64,000 bases of DNA from Phyto melanocephala (lineage: Eukaryota > Arthropoda > Insecta > Diptera > Rhinophoridae). The number at the start of each line of letters is the position of its first letter. Position 1 is the first letter of the stretch. Below are positions 24,011 to 32,755 of the stretch, one piece after another. Location of the stretch: positions 180,327,235-180,391,234 of the forward strand of contig OW799233.1 in NCBI GenBank assembly GCA_941918925.1, written 5' to 3'. A program made the position numbers and the translations under genes. The notes beneath the pieces are model-generated. The model ran no database searches. It was not told the DNA's origin and saw only the letters and a program-made list of their open reading frames with translations.

Positions 24011-24317
24011 AAAAGTGGGTGTAAAAGTGGGCGTAATAAATTTGCCAAAGTTATTATGACAATTATGATAAACATTTAAAAAAAATTTGACAAATTACCA
24101 ACGAGCGACATTTGATTTTTATTTATGTAGATATTGCTATTATTATTAACTTTTTTTTGGTTAGGTTATCAGGATTTAAAATATGTAACTATTTCATGAA
24201 ATACAATTTTGGAAAAAATCTTTATCATTTCTTTGTGTTGTTCTTTTGAGGCCTTCAATTATTTTCATGCATTGGTGGGGCAAGAGTTATTGCTATTTTA
24301 TGAGCGCTAAAATATAC

Positions 24318-25208
24318 TTAAAGGTCTTTTACTGAATTTGTTTCAGTCTCCGACAATGCAACAACTTCATCAGTGGTAAGTGTTCGCTCTTCATCTTCGC
24401 CTTTAGCTTCAAATTCACTACAAATGAAGCTGTCATCTGATTCATAATTACATTCATCATATACACATTCGCATTCTGTATCGCTTTCCTCCTTGCCATT
24501 ACAGGAAGGGCAGGGAAATTCCTCTGGTAATTTAATATTCTCATGTGCATCATTAATTTCAAACTCTTCTTTGCTAATGGACATCCAGCGGCAGTCAAAA
24601 GGTCCCTGACTTGAGCCAGTATTATTTGATTCTGCAATTTCTCTGAAAGCGTCATCTTTTTCCGTTATGCTTAGTGATGGACATAAACAACGGGGTTTTT
24701 CTTCCAAGTTCACGTTGTCCTGCTTAGCGATCTCATTTTCTTGTTCCTTTAAGTACATGACTTCATATGGATCGTCTAGATCATGCATTCCGGTCGTAAC
24801 TTTAACTGGCTTTAACGTTTCCTTTGCAATTCTTTTAAGACACTTCATGCAAGTACATTCATGTTCCTCATCAGGTTGCATTCTTTTCATTAAACGATCG
24901 TACAGTTGCTTATAAATTAATTTAATTTTAAATTCTAGATATTTTTGACAGGCGTAGAATAAGCCCTCATACGAAGCATATACTTGTGCTGTACGTTGTG
25001 CTGCATGTACCCACAGGCATTCGGAAGTATGTGTTAGTTTATCATTGAAGGGATTGTTGGGTACACCACCCACACCAGTGCCATGGTAAAAGGCTTTGAA
25101 AGCTCTTTTTATAATTGAATATGCCATTTGGGCTTCTATACGATCCATGCAACATTTACGACTCAAATCATGCATGAGATCTTCTTTGCATAGACGCTTT
25201 CTGGGAAT
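24318..25208 (-). CDS. Uncharacterised cysteine-rich host gene, 3' part, cut off by the Polinton
   Basis: The - strand frame is open from the target duplication (25,209-25,214) through 25,208 to a stop at 24,318, 296 codons. It starts IPRKRLCKEDL and then MHDLSRKCCMDRIEAQ. It has a basic, tyrosine-rich N-terminal half (AYSIIKRAFKAFYHGTGVGG), paired cysteines (CTCMKC, PRCLCP, CPSC, ECEC) and an acidic, serine-rich C-terminus (YESDDSFICSEFEAKGEDEE). The cysteines may bind metal; this is inferred. Its 5' part lies at 41,539-41,842, beyond a 16.3-kb insertion, and the frames join exactly. I do not recognise the family. The Met at 25,175 is only the first internal ATG, not a believable start. Confidence 0.75.
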   Translation of the reverse strand: MPRKRLCKEDLMHDLSRKCCMDRIEAQMAYSIIKRAFKAFYHGTGVGGVPNNPFNDKLTHTSECLWVHAAQRTAQVYASYEGLFYACQKYLEFKIKLIYKQLYDRLMKRMQPDEEHECTCMKCLKRIAKETLKPVKVTTGMHDLDDPYEVMYLKEQENEIAKQDNVNLEEKPRCLCPSLSITEKDDAFREIAESNNTGSSQGPFDCRWMSISKEEFEINDAHENIKLPEEFPCPSCNGKEESDTECECVYDECNYESDDSFICSEFEAKGEDEERTLTTDEVVALSETETNSVKDL

Positions 25209-25214
25209 GGAATC
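25209..25214. repeat. Target site duplication, left copy (GGAATC)
   Basis: GGAATC lies directly before the AGTAGTATAAATG terminus and matches 41,539-41,544 perfectly. Six base pairs is the standard Polinton duplication. Confidence 0.93.
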
Positions 25215-28200
25215 AGTAGTATAAATGCATAGGTTCTGGCTAAATAAACAAATCCAGGTGTATGTCTTCGCTAAACAGGGTTGCCATATGTAAATTAAAC
25301 AAATGTAGGTTTATGTCTTCGCTAAACAGTGTTGCCATATGTAAATAAACAAATGTGTGTTTATGTCTTCGCTAAACGGTGTTGCCATATGTAAGTTATA
25401 ATATCTTTAGGTTTATGTCTTCGCTAAACGGTATTGCCATATGTGAATGATAATATTCATTTAGGTTTCTATCTTTGCTAAACGGTGCTGATGAAATTGT
25501 CGTATTATATGAGTATAAATTATTTTAAATATAGAGGGCGACTCAGATATTAAAATTCACTAGATGGAGAATTTGATTTGTGATAACTTACACATTGTAG
25601 CATTCTTTTAGGACGCTTTTAAATATTTTATTTGTAAAATATGAGGATAAAACTGAAATACCGAATACTTTTTATCTACGTCACTAAGTATTTAGTTTTG
25701 TAGCATACTTTTAGAATGTTTTAAAAATAACTGGTTTGTGATATAGGCTAAATTGTTGTAAGTACACAGGTTGACATTTAAATTTTCATCCCAATGGGAA
25801 TTCTCCATAGAGATGAATTTTTGTAAATAATTAAAAATTTTCATCCCAATGGTAATTTCCATAAGGATGAATTTTTATTTTTATTGATATGCATTTTGTT
25901 ATTGGTTTGTTTGTCTCAAGTTTAATTTTTTTTATTGTATGTCCAATTTACTCATACGGATGAACTTTTGTTTTTAAATTTTCGTCCCAATGGTAATTTC
26001 CATAAGGATGAATTTTTATTTTGGTTGATATGCATTTTGTTAGTGGTTTGTTTATCTCAACTTTAATTTTTTTTGTGTATTTTCTGATAAAAATTTTTTT
26101 ATTTTAACTAAAATTGTCACTATAAAATTTCAAGTACGAAAAATGTGTGTGTGTTTGTGTGTATTTATTATATATGCCACAGACGGACTGACAGATGGAC
26201 AGAAGGGTAGAGAGATGGATAAATTGATTATTACGATTCCTTGTTGTTAGGGTATATTTTGTTCATTTGTTTGTTTTGTTTTAGTGATCGTCTTACACGA
26301 GCATTTATTTATTTTTAAGTCTTACAAGTGCGTGTGTTTATTTTCTAAGTCAATCAAGTATTTACATTAAAAATCTCACTATAAAATTTCAAGTATGAAA
26401 ATGTGTATGTATGTATGAATGTTTAAAAGTGTTACCATTGTTTTACGCTAATAAAAAGTGTTATCATTGTTTTACGATTGAGATATTCCTCTAATGATGC
26501 GTTTTTATATATAAATTCAATATATTTTAAACTACTTAGTTCATTATATAAGTATTTCTATACGTGTAGTGAAGTCAAGAGTTACGTTATAAGTTTTAAA
26601 GAAGTTTGTGATTAGTTTCCGAAATAATTAAACAAAGAAAATAAAAAATAATTATATTAAGAAATATATAATAACATTAAGTGTATACAAAATTAATCAG
26701 TGTAGACTTCAAAAACTATTAAAATAGTAATACTTACACCATAACAAAATTTTTTCAAAAAAATATCTAAGAGTGTATAAATTAATCTGTGAAGTCTATA
26801 TTAAAAATTGCAGACAATAAAAATTAAACAAAAAAAAATAAAAAAATGGCCTTTGTATGCAGTGAGTGTAAAAAAGTTTTTATTGACATCAAAAATTTTA
26901 AAATGCATGAAAAAACTCATGCATCTTACTCAAAAGAAGTTATTGCCAAAAAATCACCACTATGTGGAGAAGTGAAAATAATTAAAAAAGCATTTAAATC
27001 CAGAGTTATAACTCTCTCATATGTTAATAAAAAGGAAGAATGTCTCATACCAGAGATATTTATTAATGAATCTTGTGAACCATTAAAAGAAGAAGTTGAT
27101 GCCTTTCTAAAAAAACATAATGCTCTTAAAATAAATATAGAGCTGCATGCATTATATGCCAAGCCCATTGCAGATGATTTGGAAAATACTCCACTAGAGG
27201 TGAAGTATTTTCAAACAAAAATGGAAGAGATTTATTCAATGACGGATTTTGATAATATATTTATCAAACAAACTGAAAACATTTTAAAGAAAATGGAAGA
27301 GTTCCAAGAAAGAGATAGTGGTTGGACTCTAGTTCAACTAATTAAAATAGAGTTGAATTTGAATAAATATCAACCACTAAAAGGAAAATCGTTTATCCCA
27401 CTACCAAAAAAATTATTACTAAAAAGGGCATGCATTAATGTCCATAATGAGGATAACTACTGTTTTAAGTGGGCTGTGATATCAGCGATTGCTGATTTAA
27501 AAAAAAATGCAGGTCTACCTTATATGTATAGAGTAAACGTATCATCAGAAATAATTAATATCAATGGCCTCTCTCTAAATTTTAAAGGGTTATGCTTCCC
27601 GCTGAAAATAAAAGACATATGCATTTTTGAAAGCAATAATCAAAGTGTGAGTATTAATGTGTTTGGCTACAGCGAAACAGAAAACCTGGTAGTGGGACCA
27701 TATTATAAAACGAAAGGGAAGAAATCAAAACACATTAATCTTTTATTTATACAACAAAATATTAGAGGGGATGTCGTTTCACATTATGTATGGATAAAAA
27801 ATATTTCAAGGTAAGTGATAAAATGAATTTTATGATTATTTTATGTAAATATGTATAGTGTTAAAAGTTTGATATTTATTTACATATTTATTTATTTTTA
27901 CAGATTGATAAGATCTCAACAAACAAAATACGAAAGCAGTATTTTTGTATGCGATGACTGCCTACAATACTTCAGTAATGGTGAAAAGTTTGCGAAACAT
28001 CAGAGGGTCTGCAGACAGAAGGTGTCTTATGTTCCAGAGGCAGATAAGTCTATTTTAGAGTTTAAGAATTATAGTAATAAGTTAGATGTACCGTTTGTAG
28101 TATACGCAGATTCGGAATGCATTTTTGAAAATATTCAAACATGTATTCCGAGGGGGGATATCTCATCAACAACATTAGTTGATAAACATATACCCTATGC

Positions 28201-29102
28201 ATTTGCGTATTTTATTAAGTGTTCATTTGATGCAAGTTTAAATAGATTTTGTAGTTTTAAGGGCCTAGATTCACCAAACCAGTTTATTGTTAATTTAGTT
28301 AATGATCTAAAATATTTATACTCTAATTTTATTACAAAAACTAAACCAATGACACCCTTAACTGATGAGGAAAAAATAGATTTCACTTTAAATAATAGCT
28401 GTCATATTTGTTCAAAGCCTATTTTAAATGAAATAAAAATAAAAGATCACTGCCATTTAAGTGGAAAATACAGAGGACCAGCACATAATTCATGCAATTT
28501 AAATTACAAAATTCCAAAGTTTTTCCCTGTGTTTTTCCATAATTTTTCATCATATGATTGCCATCTATTTGTAAAAGAGTTAAACAAAATTGATGATGGT
28601 CCAATCAATATTATTCCCTTAAACAAGGAATTGTATATATCATTATCTAAAACAATTAATAGTGAAAATAATGAAAGATTTGAAATAAGATTTCTTGATT
28701 CTTATAGATTTTTGCCATCTAGTTTAGACAGTCTTCTCAAAAATTTATCAAAAAATGATTTACAGATTGTCAAATCAATGTTTAATGTTGAAAGTAAATT
28801 TAATTTACTTGTAAGAAAAGGTGTTTTTCCATATAATTATTTGAATTCTATTGAGAAACTTTCCGAAGCTAATTTGCCAACAATTGAAGATTTCTTCAAC
28901 AAACTGATGGATACAGAATGTTCTTTAGCTGATTACATGCATGCAAAAGAGGTCTGGAGTAAATTTGAGTGTAAAACATTAGATGATTATCTAATGTTAT
29001 ATTTAAAAACAGATGTTTTATTGCTAGCAGATGTTTTTGAAAACTTTAGATTAGTTTGCAAAAATATTTATAATCTAGATCCATGTCATTATTATACAGC
29101 AC
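25215..29102 (+). repeat. Left terminal inverted repeat, 3,888 bp
   Basis: It pairs with 37,503-41,538 (coordinates sum to 66,605 across polB). Identity is near complete except in the outer tandem repeats. It ends abruptly in TATACAGCAC, inside polB on one side and inside the protease gene on the other. Confidence 0.95.
25250..25500 (+). repeat. Left subterminal tandem repeats, five units of about 50-56 bp
   Basis: GTCTTCGCTAAACGGTGTTG followed by CCATATGTAA recurs near 25,264, 25,314, 25,364 and 25,416, with a degenerate copy near 25,470. Arrays just inside the ends are common in linear protein-primed genomes; a role as origin or packaging signal is inferred. Confidence 0.85.
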
Positions 29103-29137
29103 ATGTGTGCCTTGTCCTTTATTATTGTCCAAATTGA
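26846..29137 (+). pseudogene. Truncated copy of polB inside the left inverted repeat
   Basis: Exon 1 (26,846-27,810) and exon 2 (from 27,904) repeat the right-hand polB with the same 93-bp intron (27,811-27,903, GTAAGT...TTTTTACAG). The only clear coding difference seen is one Ser/Arg near the start of exon 2. The copy leaves the inverted repeat at 29,102, after residue 720 of the full protein, then adds about 11 unrelated residues and stops at 29,137. It keeps the zinc finger and all three exonuclease motifs but lacks every polymerase motif. If expressed it would be an exonuclease-only protein. Confidence 0.9.
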
Positions 29138-29288
29138 TAATTCCGCACTCTTGTCGTCGTGGACATCTAGGAAGTTTATCTCTCATATATACTCCTCTGA
29201 AATTGGGAATATAATTCTTTCCAAATACTTTTAAATCTATGTCTGTGAGAGGTCTGTTGGGTAGCTGTTTTATTAGTTTTTTGATACA
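29103..29288 (-). pseudogene. PRO: Adenain-like maturation protease, N-terminal stub
   Basis: This cysteine protease would process capsid proteins during virion maturation. On the - strand the frame reads LPNRPLTDIDLKV, NFRGVYMRDKLP and GIINLDNNKGQGTH. The last motif contains the catalytic His of the family. The frame is cut at 29,103 by the inverted-repeat boundary, so the Asp/Glu and Cys of the triad are missing. There is no in-frame ATG before a stop at 29,289-29,291. An ATG at 29,289 is one base out of frame, with an A6 run between it and the conserved region. It starts where the phospholipase gene ends, so the two genes abut. The gene is dead. Confidence 0.8.
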
Positions 29289-30079
29289 TTATTATAAAAA
29301 ATTCCATATCCATTTTTATGTGGTTTAAGATATAAACCTTGACCCATTGCTATTGCCTCTAATGTTCTGTTATGACGCTTACTCTCTTCAAGTTGCTGTC
29401 TACCATTTTTAGCTGTTGCTATGGCTTTAGCAATTGATGATCCACCAGAAGCTAATGCACCTAGTGTTCCGAGTGCAGTAAGTATTGGAACAATAGGTAG
29501 GAAGCCACCAACTTTTGGAACTTTAATGATTCTTGGTATTTTAATTTCTGATTTCCTTCCACGAAATGAATTTTTAATTACTTTTCGCGCAGTTTTAATG
29601 GCATTTTTAACATCTTGAGGTTTTTGTTTTTTTAAGACAACATTTGCTGCTTTAATTGCACTATTAAAAATATTTCGCTTATAGGGGCTTTTCTTATTGC
29701 GTTTAACACCCATACCAAATTTTACTTTAGCTTTCATTGCGTTACTAACAAAGAATGCGTTTAGTTTTTCTCCAACTGTACTATCTCTAGCTTTAACTCT
29801 TTCCCAAGCTTTATCTGCTAGTTCTTTATCTGCTTGATGTCTTTTATTAATATCAGTATTCTGAGAATAAGCAATATCATGAACTCGGCAAGCTGCATCC
29901 AGGGGATTAATTCCCTTATCTCCTCTTTCTAAACGCTTTTCCAGTTTTGTTCCAGGTCCACAGTACTGATAACCGGGTAGATGAAGTTCTACTGGTAGTG
30001 AATTAATTAATTTATTAAATAGTCCTTTTCCGTGCACGGAAGTTTTTCCACTAAATTTATTATTTATATATACAATCAT
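29273..30079 (-). CDS. Phospholipase A2-domain virion protein
   Basis: 268 residues. Residues 35-71 carry a parvovirus VP1-like phospholipase A2 core: YCGPG (39-43, calcium loop) and DAACRVHDIAY (61-71, catalytic His67-Asp68). A basic middle follows (KFGMGVKRNKKSPYKRN) and then a hydrophobic glycine-rich segment (about 190-220, GGFLPIVPILTALGTLGAL) that recalls membrane-active minor capsid proteins of adenovirus type. The domain is known in parvoviruses and some adintoviruses, where it helps virions leave the endosome; that role is inferred here. The gene is divergent from the ATPase gene and directly precedes the protease stub. Nothing looks broken. Confidence 0.8.
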   Translation of the reverse strand: MIVYINNKFSGKTSVHGKGLFNKLINSLPVELHLPGYQYCGPGTKLEKRLERGDKGINPLDAACRVHDIAYSQNTDINKRHQADKELADKAWERVKARDSTVGEKLNAFFVSNAMKAKVKFGMGVKRNKKSPYKRNIFNSAIKAANVVLKKQKPQDVKNAIKTARKVIKNSFRGRKSEIKIPRIIKVPKVGGFLPIVPILTALGTLGALASGGSSIAKAIATAKNGRQQLEESKRHNRTLEAIAMGQGLYLKPHKNGYGIFYNNVSKN

Positions 30080-30183
30080 TTATATACTGCAATAATGGTT
30101 TGTACATAGAAAAAATAAAAATAAAAAAATTTAGAAATTAATTACATATTCGTGTGTACACATATATACACTCAGTCATAAAA

Positions 30184-30873
30184 ATGCGTTTAATAAGACA
30201 ACATAAAAATATTATAGTAAAAAATTTAGATTTCCAAGAAAGGAAAAACGGAACTAAACACAGCTGTTTGTTGCCAAACTCAATAAGAGCACTTATAGTT
30301 GGACCGTCTAATTGTGGAAAAACAAATGTAATGCTTAGTTTAATTGAAAGCCCTAATGGATTAAAATTTAAAAATATATATTTATACTCAAAATCCCTAC
30401 ATCAACCAAAATATCAATATCTTAGAAAATTAATTTCATCTGTAAAGGGTATGGGACTATATACTTTTTCAGAAAATGAATATGTCGTGCCACCTCAAGA
30501 AGCTAAGTCAAATTCAATAATGATATTTGATGATGTTGCTTGCGAAAAACAAAATAATATTAGATCATACTTTTGTATGGGGAGACATAATAATATTGAT
30601 TCCTTCTACTTATGTCAAACGTATACACACATTCCAAAACATTTAATACGTGATAATGCAAATTTCATAATAATGTTTAAACAAGATGATTTAAATTTAA
30701 AGCATATTTATAATGATCACGTTGGAAATGATATGAGTCTTGATATGTTTTCTAAAATATGCAAAGAATGTTGGAAAGAAAAACATGGATTTCTAGTAAT
30801 AAGTAAAGATGATGAAATTTATAATGGACGTTATAGAAAAGGTTTTGATATATTCATCCAAGTTCAATTGTAA
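30184..30873 (+). CDS. ATP: Genome-packaging ATPase (FtsK/HerA type)
   Basis: It would pump the linear genome into the capsid. The Met at 30,184 gives 229 residues; an upstream in-frame ATG at 30,154 adds ten poorly conserved ones. The Walker A motif is VGPSNCGKTN. Walker B is SIMIFDDVAC about 70 residues later, with two acidic residues. GRHNNIDSFYLCQTY further on fits the sensor region. It lies on the opposite strand from the phospholipase gene, with about 100 bp between them that probably hold both promoters. Length and motifs agree with Polinton ATPases, and the frame is intact. Confidence 0.9.
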   Translation: MRLIRQHKNIIVKNLDFQERKNGTKHSCLLPNSIRALIVGPSNCGKTNVMLSLIESPNGLKFKNIYLYSKSLHQPKYQYLRKLISSVKGMGLYTFSENEYVVPPQEAKSNSIMIFDDVACEKQNNIRSYFCMGRHNNIDSFYLCQTYTHIPKHLIRDNANFIIMFKQDDLNLKHIYNDHVGNDMSLDMFSKICKECWKEKHGFLVISKDDEIYNGRYRKGFDIFIQVQL

Positions 30874-30933
30874 ATATTCAGCTATCCAAACTGAATACAT
30901 ATATATTCTTCTTAATAATTTTGTATACTGTAA

Positions 30934-31335
30934 AGCTGCTTAGCTGTTCCAAGGAGCTGTTTAGCTGTTTTAAAGAGCTGTTTAGCTGTTTTAAGGAGCT
31001 GTTTAGCTATTCTAGGGAGCTGTTTAGCTGTTCTAGGGAGCTGTTTAGCTGTTTTAAAGAGCTGTTTAGCTGTTTTAAGGAGCTGTTTAGCTGTTCTAGG
31101 GAGCTGTTTAGCTGTTTTCACGGAGCTGTTTAGCTGTTTTCACGGAGCTGTTTAGCTGTTCTAGGGAGCTGTTTAGCTGTTCTAGAGAGCTGTTTAGCTA
31201 TTTCACGGAGCTGTTTAGCTGTTCTAGGGAGCTGTTTAGCTGTTTTAAGGAGCTGTTTAGCTGTTTTAACTGTTATAAGGAGCTGTTTTAGAGAAGCTGT
31301 TATAAGAAGCAGTTTAGCTGTTCTACGAAACTGTT
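30934..31335. repeat. 21-bp minisatellite between ATPase and the next gene
   Basis: About 18 units of AGCTGTTTAGCTGTTTTAAGG (variants TTCTAGG, TTTCACGG) are packed head to tail. Each unit itself contains AGCTGTT twice. Most units are 21 bp; two at about 31,107-31,150 are 22 bp. On the - strand most of the array is open and would encode a TAKQLPR-type heptapeptide, but the two 22-bp units break the frame and no plausible gene surrounds it. A packaging or transcription-terminator role is possible but not shown. Confidence 0.9.
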
Positions 31336-31388
31336 GAGTTCTTCCACAATTTAATTTGTTTTGTTTAAAATCACTCTCATTCATAAAT

Positions 31389-32303
31389 ATGGAAAACGAT
31401 AATGTATTAAGGGAGTTAGTGAAATCTAGAAAAATTTTGAAAAGGAAATTTGATAGCGTGAAACTTGGAGAAGCAGAAACATATAATCAATTAGAAAATA
31501 CATTTAAACCATTAACAGAACCTCTAAAAAAATTAGTTAAAATATCTAATGAGAATTTACTAAAGCCACCAACAACGACATTGAAACATGACAAAACAAA
31601 AATGGAAAATATAAAGAATACCAGCATTATTCCTAGCGAAAGTGTTTTCAAAGAAGAAAATCTCCTTAATGCATCACTTATAACAAGTAAAATGGACAAA
31701 AGTAATAAATATAGTACAGATGAAGACGACGATGAGGTAAATAATGAATCATTTTATTCCCAATCATCAAATTGGGATTTTGATTTAACAAACCTGAATG
31801 AAAACAAAAATCTTGATACGGTATTTGGACCACATAAAAATGATAATGGTGATTGGAAATTTGGAAATTCAGATTTAAAAATAAGTAATGACAAAATAAT
31901 AGTAGCAAATAAGTCTTGGGCCTTAACACCTGGTTTATACTCATTACTATTTCATCAAAATCCAGAGCAATATGACTCATCAGAATTAGAAATATATAAA
32001 CAAATTTTACTTGAAACAAACGCCCATAGACGAAACCATGACCCTAATAATCAACTTAAAGGTAATAGAGGTTATAAATATAAAAAGGTTATAAAAAAAC
32101 TATTTCCTACTACTACTCACATTGGTAAAGGTTTAATGAATATAAATCTTAACAAACCAAACTATATATACTGGGATAATCCCAATGAAATAGTAGATCG
32201 ATTAAGACTTCTAATAGCATCACAACATGCTGGTAACAATAATCACACTAATGAAATAATATCAATAATTGAAGAATTGAGAGAAGCAAATATAATCGAT
32301 TAA
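31389..32303 (+). CDS. Conserved Polinton protein of unknown function (DUF8207-like)
   Basis: 304 residues from the Met at 31,389 (MENDNVLRELVKSRKILKRK). An in-frame ATG 33 bases upstream lies against the minisatellite and is less likely. The N-terminal half is charged and looks disordered, with a likely coiled start. The C-terminal 150 residues are compact: SWALTPGLYSLLFHQNP, LLETNAHRRNHDP, YWDNPNEIVDRLRLLIASQ and EIISIIEELREANIID. From memory this is the DUF8207 pattern found in many insect Polinton-derived proteins. Its position, before fibre and integrase, suggests a virion or assembly role. Function unknown; frame intact. Confidence 0.75.
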   Translation: MENDNVLRELVKSRKILKRKFDSVKLGEAETYNQLENTFKPLTEPLKKLVKISNENLLKPPTTTLKHDKTKMENIKNTSIIPSESVFKEENLLNASLITSKMDKSNKYSTDEDDDEVNNESFYSQSSNWDFDLTNLNENKNLDTVFGPHKNDNGDWKFGNSDLKISNDKIIVANKSWALTPGLYSLLFHQNPEQYDSSELEIYKQILLETNAHRRNHDPNNQLKGNRGYKYKKVIKKLFPTTTHIGKGLMNINLNKPNYIYWDNPNEIVDRLRLLIASQHAGNNNHTNEIISIIEELREANIID

Positions 32304-32319
32304 TAAAAGGAAAAAAAAA

Positions 32320-32736
32320 ATGACCGTGGACAAATTTGGTCATTACAATAATCAAAATTTTAATAGCGAAATAAGAAAGAAAAATTTTTTTAAAAAATTT
32401 TTGGGTTATACGTTGGATGACGATAACATAGACATCGAGAATAAAAGAATCAAAAATGTTGCAAGTCCTTTGGAGGAGAATGATGTCGTCAATAAATTAT
32501 TTCTAATATCTTACATGAATCAATCGGAAAACCAAATAAATAATTATTTAAGGGAGGAAATCAATGAAATTCATGAAAAAGTTATACAATTTAAAGTAAT
32601 ACTCGATGAGCAAATAAAAAGTTGTATTGATAAAATTAATAAAATTGAAAATCTGACGTTCTCGTCAGTAGCTATAAGTGTTCCAATAGATAACAAATCA
32701 TCTAAAAAAACAATCCAAGATATAAATATACAGTAA
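32320..32736 (+). CDS. Small fibre-like protein
   Basis: 138 residues, starting 17 bp after the previous stop. The middle reads DDDNIDIENKRIKNVASPLEE and then NDVVNKLFLI. The NV..P...NDVVNK pattern recalls the segment that precedes trimeric coils in phage tail fibres. It is followed by a long heptad-like helix (about 65-115) and a short serine-rich tail. A trimeric spike or fibre attached to the penton protein is therefore a reasonable inference. There is no knob domain, so the receptor-binding part is absent or very short. Frame intact. Confidence 0.55.
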   Translation: MTVDKFGHYNNQNFNSEIRKKNFFKKFLGYTLDDDNIDIENKRIKNVASPLEENDVVNKLFLISYMNQSENQINNYLREEINEIHEKVIQFKVILDEQIKSCIDKINKIENLTFSSVAISVPIDNKSSKKTIQDINIQ

Positions 32737-32755
32737 AATAAAAAAAAGTAAAAAA

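Noticed and set aside
24329..24655. 108-codon - strand frame overlapping the host gene
   Set aside because: Shadow frame of the longer cysteine-rich frame.
30934..31335. CRISPR-like array
   Set aside because: The repeats are contiguous with no unique spacers, and the genome is an insect's.
30912..31384. Two - strand open frames made of TAKQLPR-like heptapeptides
   Set aside because: They exist only because the minisatellite has a 21-bp period; 22-bp units break the frame between them and no other coding signal is present.
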